From CAIQQQ01 sp037445025 (GTDB lineage Bacteria > Pseudomonadota > Alphaproteobacteria > Acetobacterales > Acetobacteraceae), in the NCBI GenBank assembly GCA_037445025.1, contig JBBILI010000013.1, forward strand, positions 66,447 through 130,446: a DNA stretch of 64,000 bases, given 5' to 3'. Position numbers and translations under genes: made by a program. The notes beneath the pieces are model-generated. The model was not told the origin of the DNA. It was given only the letters and a program-made list of their open reading frames with translations, and ran no database searches. Below are positions 34,275-40,980 of the stretch, one piece after another (position 1 is the first letter of the stretch; each line of letters begins with the position of its first letter).

Positions 34275-35483
34275 ATGAGCCAGTGGCTCTCCATCCTCGG
34301 CATCGGCGAGGACGGTGTCGAGGGCCTGTCCCCCGCCGCCCGCGCCCTGCTGGCCGCCGCCCGCCTCGTCGCCGGCGGGCAGCGCCATCTCGCCCTTGCA
34401 AGCGGCCTGATCACCGGCGAGACCCTGCCGTGGCCCTCACCGTATTCCGACGCCATTCCCACCCTGGCGGCGCGCCGCGGCACGCCGGTGGCGGTTCTGG
34501 CCTCGGGCGACCCGTTCTGCTTCGGCATCGGCGCCGTGCTGGCCCGCCATTTCGACGCCGGCGAGATACTGAGCCTGCCCGCGCCCTCCTCGCTCTCGCT
34601 CGCCTGCGCGCGCCTGCTCTGGCCGCTGCACGAGACCGCCGTGCTGTCGCTCTGCGGCCGCCCGATCGAGACGCTGTTTCCCCTGCTCCACCCCGGCCGC
34701 CGCATCCTCATCCTCTCCGCCGACAGCCAGACACCCGCGCACCTCGCCCGCACCCTCACCGAACGCGGCTTCGGCGGCACCCGGCTGCATGTGCTCGAAG
34801 CCCTCGGCGGACCCCACGAACGGGTCCGCCGCTTCACGGCGCAAAGCGATCTGCCGAACGACCTGTCCCCGCTCAACATCGTGGGCCTGGAGGTGATCGC
34901 CGGCCCGGACGCCCGCATCATCCCGCTCACCGCCGGCCTGCCGGACGATCTGTTCGCCCATGACGGACAGCTGACCAAACAGGAGATCCGCGCCGTCACC
35001 CTCGCAGCCCTGGCACCACGCGCCGGCGAAATGCTGTGGGACATCGGCTGCGGCTCCGGCTCGATCGGCATCGAATGGATGCTGCGCCACAACACCTGCC
35101 GCGCCATCGGCATCGAACGCCACCCCGAACGCCGCATCCGCGCCGCCGCCAACGCCACCAGCCTCGGCGTGCCCGGCCTGCGCGTCATCGCAGGCGCCGC
35201 CCCCGACGCCCTGGCCGACCTGCCCACGCCCGATGCCATCTTCATCGGCGGCGGCGCCACCGTCCCGGGCGTGATCGACACCGCCTGGGACCGTCTGCGC
35301 CCCGGCGGCCGCCTGGTCATCAACGCCGTCGCCCTCGAAACCGAGACGCTGCTGGCCCGGCACTGCCTGCACCGCGGCGGCACACTCACCCGCCTCTCAG
35401 TGGAACGGCTCGACCGCATCGGCACCATGCACGCCTTCCGCCCCGCCATGACCGTCACCCAATGGGCGGTGACCAGGCCATGA
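34275..35483 (+). CDS. cobL: precorrin-6Y C5,15-methyltransferase (decarboxylating) CobL
   Basis: CobL methylates C5 and C15 and decarboxylates the C12 acetate side chain, giving precorrin-8. The 402-residue protein fuses a CbiE-like domain (LGIGEDGVEGLSPAARALL, VLASGDPFCFGIGAVLARH) to a CbiT-like domain from about residue 230 (LTKQEIRAVTLAAL, WDIGCGSGSIGIEWML, IFIGGGATVPGVID). It starts the second plus-strand block, directly beside divergent cobK, and overlaps cobE by four bases. Confidence 0.94.
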   Translation: MSQWLSILGIGEDGVEGLSPAARALLAAARLVAGGQRHLALASGLITGETLPWPSPYSDAIPTLAARRGTPVAVLASGDPFCFGIGAVLARHFDAGEILSLPAPSSLSLACARLLWPLHETAVLSLCGRPIETLFPLLHPGRRILILSADSQTPAHLARTLTERGFGGTRLHVLEALGGPHERVRRFTAQSDLPNDLSPLNIVGLEVIAGPDARIIPLTAGLPDDLFAHDGQLTKQEIRAVTLAALAPRAGEMLWDIGCGSGSIGIEWMLRHNTCRAIGIERHPERRIRAAANATSLGVPGLRVIAGAAPDALADLPTPDAIFIGGGATVPGVIDTAWDRLRPGGRLVINAVALETETLLARHCLHRGGTLTRLSVERLDRIGTMHAFRPAMTVTQWAVTRP

Positions 35484-35842
35484 TCGCCGCCGGAATCGGG
35501 TTTTCATCCGCCTGCAGCGTTGCCGAACTGGAAGCGCTGCTTGCCAGCACCGGCGCCCGGATCGACATTCTGGCCACCCCCTCCGCCAAGGCGGCCGCCT
35601 CCGTCGTCATCGCTCTCGCGGCCCGCCGCGGCCTGAAGCTGTGTGCCATCGACGCTGAAACGCTCGGCGCCGTGCAGCCATTCTGTGTCACCCGCTCTGA
35701 CCGTGCCGCCCGCGAGACCGGCATCGCCTCGGTGGCTGAAGGCTGCGCGCTGGCGGCCGCAGGCCCGGGCGCCCGCCTCATCCTCCCCCGCATCGCCAGC
35801 CAACACGCCACCTGCGCGCTGGCTGAAGGACCCGGCGCATGA
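35480..35842 (+). CDS. cobE: cobalamin biosynthesis protein CobE (CbiG C-terminal type)
   Basis: The 120-residue protein corresponds to the C-terminal domain of CbiG: GIGFSSACSVAELEALL, LATPSAKAAASVVIALA, LGAVQPFCVTRSDRAARETGIASVAEGCAL and LILPRIASQHATCALAE. CobE is conserved in aerobic clusters, but its exact reaction is not established; it may help handle a ring-contracted intermediate. It overlaps cobL and cobM by four bases each. Confidence 0.88.
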   Translation: MIAAGIGFSSACSVAELEALLASTGARIDILATPSAKAAASVVIALAARRGLKLCAIDAETLGAVQPFCVTRSDRAARETGIASVAEGCALAAAGPGARLILPRIASQHATCALAEGPGA

Positions 35843-36591
35843 CCGTCCACTTCATCGGCGCCGGCCCCGGCGCCGCCGACCTGCTGACCCTGCGCGGCCG
35901 CGACCTGCTCGCGTCCTGCCCGGTCTGCCTCTATGCCGGCTCCATCGTGCCCGTCGAAATGCTCGCCCATTGCCCGCCAGGCGCCCGCCTGATCGATACC
36001 GCGCCCCTGTCGCTCGACCAGATCGCGACTGAATTCAGCACCGCCCACGCCGAAGGCCAGGACGTCGCCCGCCTGCACTCCGGCGATCTCTCGATCTACA
36101 GCGCCGTGAACGAACAGATCCGCCGCCTCGAAGCCCTCGACATTCCCTATACGTTGACCCCCGGCGTCCCCGCCTTCGCCGCCGCCGCCGCCGCCCTGGG
36201 GCGGGAGCTGACCGTGCCGGAGGTGGCGCAGAGTCTGGTGATCACCCGCGTCTCCGGCCGAGCCTCCGCCATGCCCGCCCGCGAAACCCTCGCCGGCTTC
36301 GCCGCCACCGGCACCACGCTCGCCTTGCATCTCGCCATCCACGCGCTGACCCGCATCGTGGACGAACTCACCCCGTTCTACGGCGCCGACTGCCCCGTGG
36401 CCGTCATCGCCCGCGCCAGCTGGCCCGACGAGATGATCCTGCGCGGCACACTCGCCACCATCGAAGCCCAGCTCGCCGAAGCCCCGGTCGCCCGCACCGC
36501 GCTCGTCCTGGTCGGCCCGGCGCTGGCCGCCGAAGGGTTTCGCGACTCCGCGCTGTACAGCCCCGACTACCCCCGCCGGTTCCGCCCATGA
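35839..36591 (+). CDS. cobM: precorrin-4 C11-methyltransferase CobM
   Basis: CobM makes precorrin-5 from precorrin-4. The 250-residue SAM methyltransferase has FIGAGPGAADLLTLRGRDLL, CPVCLYAGSIVPVEML, VARLHSGDLSIYSAVNEQIRRL and LTPGVPAFAAAAAALGRELT. It overlaps cobE and cobB by four bases. The next enzyme in the classical aerobic route, CobF, is not visible in the window. Confidence 0.94.
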   Translation: MTVHFIGAGPGAADLLTLRGRDLLASCPVCLYAGSIVPVEMLAHCPPGARLIDTAPLSLDQIATEFSTAHAEGQDVARLHSGDLSIYSAVNEQIRRLEALDIPYTLTPGVPAFAAAAAALGRELTVPEVAQSLVITRVSGRASAMPARETLAGFAATGTTLALHLAIHALTRIVDELTPFYGADCPVAVIARASWPDEMILRGTLATIEAQLAEAPVARTALVLVGPALAAEGFRDSALYSPDYPRRFRP

Positions 36592-37904
36592 CAGCGGGCC
36601 TGATGATCGCCGCCCCCCGCTCCGGCAGCGGCAAGACCACCGTCACCCTGGCACTGCTCGCCGCGTTCCGCCGCCAGGGTATCTCGGTCAGCGCCGCCAA
36701 ATCCGGCCCTGACTATATCGATCCTGCATTCCACACCGCCGCTGCCGGCACGCCCAGCCTGAACCTCGACTCCTGGGCCATGCCGCCCGCCCTGCTCGAC
36801 AGCCTCGCCGCCGCCGCCGCGCGAAACGCCGAGCTGCTGATCGTCGAATCCGCCATGGGCCTGTTCGACGGTCTCACCGCGCCGCCAGGCCAGCGCGGCT
36901 CGCCCGCCGACCTCGCCGCCCATCTCGGCCTGCCGGTGATCCTGGTGCTCGACGTCTCCGGCCAGTCGCAATCCGCCGCCGCGACCGCGCGCGGCTTCGC
37001 CACCCATGATCCACGGCTGCACGTGGCCGGTGTGATCCTCAACCAGGTCGCCAGCCCCCGCCACCGATCCGGCATCGAAGCCGCCATGGAAGAAGCCGGC
37101 ATCAAGGTGCTGGGCTCCGTGATGCGTGACGCCACGCTCGCCCTGCCCGAGCGCCATCTCGGCCTGGTCCAGGCCGGCGAGCACAGCGCCTTGCCCGCCT
37201 ATCTCGCCCGCCTCGCCGACCTCGCCGAACGCAGCCTCGATCTCCCGGCGATCCGGGGCGCGGCCAGCAGCTTCGGCCGCACCGCGCACAGTGCCGTCCC
37301 CGCGCTGCCGCCCCCGGGACGCCGCATCGCCCTGGCCCGCGACGACGCGTTCAGCTTCATCTACCCGCATCTGCTGCAAACCTGGCGCGACGCCGGCGCC
37401 GACATCGCCCCATTCTCCCCGCTGGCAGACGAAGCCCCCCCGGATGACTGCGACGCCGTCTGGCTCCCCGGCGGCTACCCCGAGCTGCACGCGCCACGTC
37501 TCGCCGCCGCCACGACGTTCCATGGCGGAATGCACCGCTTCGCCCAGACCCGCCCCATCCACGGCGAGTGCGGCGGCTTCATGGTGCTGGGCGAAACCCT
37601 GCAGGCCGCCGACGGCACCATCCACCGCATGACGGGCCTGCTGGGCCACGCCACCAGCTTCGCCCGCCGCCGGCTCAATCTCGGCTACCGCGAAGCCACC
37701 CTCACCGCGGACGGCGCGCTCGGCCCCGCCGGCAGCGTGCTGCGCGGCCACGAGTTCCACTACGCCAGCCTCACCGACCCCGGCTCCGACGCCGCGTTCT
37801 GCACCCTGCGCGACGGGCTCGGCCAGGATCTCGGCCCCGCCGGCGGAAGGCGCGGCCATGTCACCGGCTCGTTCTTCCACGCCATCGCCAGGACATCGCC
37901 ATGA
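36588..37904 (+). CDS. cobB: hydrogenobyrinate/cobyrinate a,c-diamide synthase CobB
   Basis: CobB amidates the a and c side chains using glutamine and ATP. The 438-residue protein begins with the ATP-binding IAAPRSGSGKTTVTLALLAA, then KSGPDYIDPAFH and VESAMGLFDGL. The C-terminal class I glutaminase has its nucleophile in GECGGFMVLGE and a late His in VTGSFFHAIA. Start and stop overlap cobM and cobT by four bases each. Confidence 0.94.
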   Translation: MTAGLMIAAPRSGSGKTTVTLALLAAFRRQGISVSAAKSGPDYIDPAFHTAAAGTPSLNLDSWAMPPALLDSLAAAAARNAELLIVESAMGLFDGLTAPPGQRGSPADLAAHLGLPVILVLDVSGQSQSAAATARGFATHDPRLHVAGVILNQVASPRHRSGIEAAMEEAGIKVLGSVMRDATLALPERHLGLVQAGEHSALPAYLARLADLAERSLDLPAIRGAASSFGRTAHSAVPALPPPGRRIALARDDAFSFIYPHLLQTWRDAGADIAPFSPLADEAPPDDCDAVWLPGGYPELHAPRLAAATTFHGGMHRFAQTRPIHGECGGFMVLGETLQAADGTIHRMTGLLGHATSFARRRLNLGYREATLTADGALGPAGSVLRGHEFHYASLTDPGSDAAFCTLRDGLGQDLGPAGGRRGHVTGSFFHAIARTSP

Positions 37905-38905
37905 GTTTTTCCATGTTTGCCGAAATCGAAGCGGCCTGCCGCTCCCTGCCCAAAGGCGACTCCACCGCCGCCGAAGCCGTCGCCGCCCGCCAGGCCACGC
38001 TGACCAAACCGCCCGGCAGCCTCGGCCGCCTGGAAGAGCTGGCGGCCTGGCTGGCACGCTGGCAGCACCGGGCCGCGCCGCGCCTCGACGCGGTCGAGAT
38101 TCTGATATTCGCCGGCAATCACGGCGTCGCCGCGCAAGGCGTCTCGCCCTACCCGTCGGCGGTGACGGCGCAGATGGTCGGCAATTTCGCCCTGGGTGGC
38201 GCCGCCATCAATCAGCTGGCCCGCACCGCCGGCGCCCAGCTGCGCGTCATCCCGATCGAACTCGACCACCCCACCGCCGACCTCACCCAGGCCCCCGCCA
38301 TGACCGAGGCCGAATTCTGCGCCTGTGTCACCACCGGATATGACGCCGTGACACCGGGCACCGACCTGCTGGCGCTCGGCGAGATGGGCATCGGCAACAC
38401 CACCCCCGCCGCCGCCCTGTCCGCCGCTTTGTTCGGCGGCACCGGCGCCGACTGGGCTGGCCGCGGCACCGGCATCGACGATGCAGGCCTCGCCCGCAAG
38501 CGCCACGCGATCGATGCGGGCCTCGCCCGCCACCCCCACACCCCGCTGCAAGCCGCCGCCGCCCTGGGCGGCCACGAGCTCGCCGCCCTCCTCGGCGCCG
38601 TGCTGGCCGCACGCCACCGCCGCATCCCCGTCCTGCTCGACGGCTTCGTCTGCACCGCCTCCGCCGCCCCGCTGGCAAAGCTGGCCGAAGGCGGTCTCGA
38701 CCACACCCGCGTGGCTCATGTCTCCGCCGAGGCCGCGCATCGCCGCCTCGTCGCCGAACTGGGCCAGACCGCCCTGCTCGATCTCGGCATGCGCCTCGGC
38801 GAGGCCTCGGGGGCCGCCGTCGCCATCCCGCTGCTGCGCGCCGCCCTCGCCTGTCACCTGGGCATGGCCACCTTCGCCGAGGCCAGCGTCTCCGACCGCG
38901 CATGA
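37901..38905 (+). CDS. cobT: nicotinate-nucleotide--dimethylbenzimidazole phosphoribosyltransferase CobT
   Basis: This enzyme makes alpha-ribazole phosphate from nicotinate mononucleotide and 5,6-dimethylbenzimidazole. The 334-residue protein has QATLTKPPGSLGRLEELA, IFAGNHGVAAQGVSPYP, LALGEMGIGNTTPAAAL, PVLLDGFVCTASAAPLA and LDLGMRLGEASGAAVA. It is not the AAA+ chelatase CobT. It overlaps cobB and cobS, fitting nucleotide-loop assembly at the end of the operon. Confidence 0.95.
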   Translation: MSFSMFAEIEAACRSLPKGDSTAAEAVAARQATLTKPPGSLGRLEELAAWLARWQHRAAPRLDAVEILIFAGNHGVAAQGVSPYPSAVTAQMVGNFALGGAAINQLARTAGAQLRVIPIELDHPTADLTQAPAMTEAEFCACVTTGYDAVTPGTDLLALGEMGIGNTTPAAALSAALFGGTGADWAGRGTGIDDAGLARKRHAIDAGLARHPHTPLQAAAALGGHELAALLGAVLAARHRRIPVLLDGFVCTASAAPLAKLAEGGLDHTRVAHVSAEAAHRRLVAELGQTALLDLGMRLGEASGAAVAIPLLRAALACHLGMATFAEASVSDRA

Positions 38906-39645
38906 TCCGCACCGATCTCGCCGCCGCGTTGAGCCTGCTGACCCGCCTGCCGGTCGGCTGGCTGTTCCCCCCCCATGCCGAGGTCGATCAGGCCCGCGCG
39001 GTCTGGGCCTATCCGCTCGTGGGCGCCTTGGTCGGCGGCATCGGCGCCGCGATCTATGCCGCCTGCCACGCCATCGGCCTGCCCCCCGCACTCGCGGCCC
39101 TCTGGACGCTGACGGGCATGCTGCTCACCACCGGCGCCTTCCACGAGGACGGCCTGGCCGACACCGCCGACGGCTTCGGCGGCGGCCGCACCATCGCGCG
39201 CAAACTCGAAATCATGCGCGACAGCCGCATCGGCAGCTACGGCGCGCTGGCGCTGATCCTCTCGACGGCCCTTCGCGCCACCGCCATCACCACCCTGGCC
39301 GATCCCGTTCCGGTTGCGACAGCGCTGATCGCAGCGACGGTCCTGGCCCGCACCTGCATGCTGCTGCCGCTCCGGCTGCTGCCGCCCGCCCGCCCGGACG
39401 GTCTCGGCGCCAGCGTGGCCCAAGGCCCGACCTGGGCCGGCGCCCTCGCCGGCCTGCTGACCGTCCTTACCGTCCTGGCGCTGCTCCCGGCACGGCGCGC
39501 CATCCTGATGCTCGTCGCAACATGCCTCACCGCCGGATTGATGACCCTGCTCGCCCGCCGGCAGATCGGCGGCACCACCGGCGACGTGCTGGGCGCCACC
39601 GCCGTCGCCGCCGAATGCGTGGTGCTCATGCTCGCTGCATCCTGA
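38902..39645 (+). CDS. cobS: adenosylcobinamide-GDP ribazoletransferase CobS (CobV)
   Basis: CobS joins adenosylcobinamide-GDP and alpha-ribazole (phosphate) at the inner membrane, the last assembly step. The 247-residue membrane protein has LLTRLPVGWLF, a metal-binding block GAFHEDGLADTADGFGGG, KLEIMRDSRIGSYGALAL, and about six hydrophobic spans. It is the last gene of the operon and is followed by a hairpin. Confidence 0.93.
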   Translation: MIRTDLAAALSLLTRLPVGWLFPPHAEVDQARAVWAYPLVGALVGGIGAAIYAACHAIGLPPALAALWTLTGMLLTTGAFHEDGLADTADGFGGGRTIARKLEIMRDSRIGSYGALALILSTALRATAITTLADPVPVATALIAATVLARTCMLLPLRLLPPARPDGLGASVAQGPTWAGALAGLLTVLTVLALLPARRAILMLVATCLTAGLMTLLARRQIGGTTGDVLGATAVAAECVVLMLAAS

Positions 39646-39658
39646 ACCGTCAGGCGCA

Positions 39659-39685
39659 GGGTGCAGTGCGCTTTGAACTGCACCC
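39659..39685 (+). terminator. hairpin after the cob operon
   Basis: A 9-bp inverted repeat (GGGTGCAGT at 39659-39667, ACTGCACCC at 39677-39685) with a 9-nt loop starts 13 bases after the cobS stop. No T-run follows. It plausibly marks the 3' end of the cob transcript. The rest of 39686-39823 holds no recognised signal except the GAAGGAG ribosome site of the next gene. Confidence 0.5.
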
Positions 39686-39823
39686 GTCGTGCAGCGGCGC
39701 GGTGGTGCCGGTCAAAGCGAACTGGACCCTACGGGATACCGGCGACGGGCTTGGATGGCGCCGCAAGAACCAGAGCGAAGCCGTCTCCGCCGAGCTTCAT
39801 GCTGCGGGCAGAAGGAGACAGAC

Positions 39824-40303
39824 ATGACCCATTTCCAATGCATCGCCCTGCCCACCGAAACGGCCCGGCGCTTCCGCGCCACCGGCGTGGATGACAGCGG
39901 CAACACGCTGCGACGCGTCACCGCGACCGATGGCGGCGCGTTTCCCTGCCGCCACTGCCTCGCCTTCGCCCGGCCCGGCGAGCCGATGCTGCTCGGCTCC
40001 TATCACCTGCCCCGTCCGCGCGGCATCTACTGGACACCCAGCCCGATCTTCGTGCACGAGCAGGACTGCCCGCGCTTCGCGGCGACGGATCGCGTGGCCC
40101 CCATCATCGCCGAGGGCGCGCTGGTCTCGGTGCGCGCCTATGATGCGGCGGATCAGTGCCTCTACGATCTGGGGCAGGTCTGCACCGGGCCGGAGGTGGA
40201 GGCACCGCTGCTGCGCGCCCTTGGCGACGCCAGAACCGCGTTCGTCAATGTGTACACGGCCCGGCCGGGGTGCCTGCTGGCACAGGTTCAACGCATGCCA
40301 TGA
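39824..40303 (+). CDS. DUF1203 domain-containing protein
   Basis: A 159-residue protein with the DUF1203 pattern: FQCIALPTETARRFRATGVD, FPCRHCLAFARPGEPMLLGSY, GPIFVHE-like SPIFVHEQDCPRF and VRAYDAADQCLYDLGQV. Cys and His positions (CRHC; HEQDC) are conserved in this small family, but no function is known. A GAAGGAG lies 7 bases before the ATG at 39824. It is convergent with the phosphatase gene, with 12 bases between their ends. Confidence 0.8.
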   Translation: MTHFQCIALPTETARRFRATGVDDSGNTLRRVTATDGGAFPCRHCLAFARPGEPMLLGSYHLPRPRGIYWTPSPIFVHEQDCPRFAATDRVAPIIAEGALVSVRAYDAADQCLYDLGQVCTGPEVEAPLLRALGDARTAFVNVYTARPGCLLAQVQRMP

Positions 40304-40315
40304 TCGGCGCGGCGG

Positions 40316-40846
40316 TCACGGCGACGGCGGCACCGCGATGACGTCCACCGACCCGATCGCGGGTGCCGGCCGCAGCAGATCGATCGCAGCCCCGTGCAGC
40401 AGCGGCCGCAGCAGCTTCAGCACACCGCCATGGGTGATGACGATGCTGTCCTGGCCGCTGCGACGGAGATCGTCGTGAAACGACCGCACCCGCGTGCCCA
40501 GCGCCGCCACGCTCTCGCCACCGGGCGCTGCGAAATCGGCCGGCCGCGCGGCCCAGAGATCCAGCGCGGCGCGGGGCACATCATCCCAGGCGACACCTTC
40601 CCAGGCGCCGAAATCCAGCTCCAGCAGCCGCGCGTCCCTTTGAAACGGCGCGCCCAGCGCCTCCGCGACCGCCACGCAGCGCTGCGCCGGGCTGGTCCAC
40701 ACGCGCGCGCCGGACAGTCCCGCCAGCGCCGCCACCATCCCCGGGATCGCGGCCCATCCCGCCGCGGACAGCGCCACATCCGTCTGCCCGTAACACACCC
40801 CAGGCGCCACCGCGACCGCGGGATGGCGCACCAGCGCCACCCTCAT
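40316..40846 (-). CDS. histidine phosphatase family protein, probable alpha-ribazole phosphatase
   Basis: The 176-residue protein has the phosphoglycerate-mutase-like fold: the phosphohistidine site in VALVRHPAV (RHP rather than RHG), GVCYGQTDVALSAAGWAAI, VWTSPAQRCVAVAEALG, LLELDFGAWEGVAWDDVP and the second His in SIVITHGGVLKLL. The YGQTDV and DFGAWEG segments are typical of alpha-ribazole-5'-phosphate phosphatase, and the position just past cobS fits that role. The gene starts inside a 32-bp tandem array that copies its own first codons. The ATG at 40846 overlaps the stop of the nearest mini-ORF. Confidence 0.8.
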   Translation of the reverse strand: MRVALVRHPAVAVAPGVCYGQTDVALSAAGWAAIPGMVAALAGLSGARVWTSPAQRCVAVAEALGAPFQRDARLLELDFGAWEGVAWDDVPRAALDLWAARPADFAAPGGESVAALGTRVRSFHDDLRRSGQDSIVITHGGVLKLLRPLLHGAAIDLLRPAPAIGSVDVIAVPPSP

Positions 40847-40980
40847 TTCGGCAAGTGGCGCACCAGCGCCACCCTCATCATGTGGCATGGCGCACCAGCG
40901 CCACCCTCATCATGTGGCATGGCGCACCAGCGCCACCCTCATCATGTGGCATGGCGCACCAGCGCCGGCCTCATCCCGCC
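40824..40980. repeat. five 32-bp tandem repeats over the phosphatase start
   Basis: Units begin at 40824, 40856, 40888, 40920 and 40952. The three inner units are identical, and the two outer ones diverge at their ends. Each unit contains, on the minus strand, the bases encoding MRVALVRH (MRPALVRH in the last), with start codons at 40846, 40878, 40910, 40942 and 40974. There are no spacers, so this is a minisatellite, not a CRISPR. Confidence 0.92.
40843..40974 (-). other. four stop-start-coupled mini-ORFs created by the tandem array
   Basis: Reading from the end of the molybdopterin gene, its TGA (40973-40971) overlaps an ATG at 40974 that opens MRPALVRHAT and a stop. The stop overlaps the next ATG at 40945, and so on. 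The fourth mini-ORF ends MRVALVRHLPK with a TGA overlapping the true phosphatase ATG. All junctions are ATGA overlaps. They could transmit or dampen coupled translation. Whether they are translated is unknown. Confidence 0.55.

Noticed and set aside
40824..40980. Possible CRISPR array
   Set aside because: The 32-bp units are directly contiguous with no spacers and encode a repeated start region.
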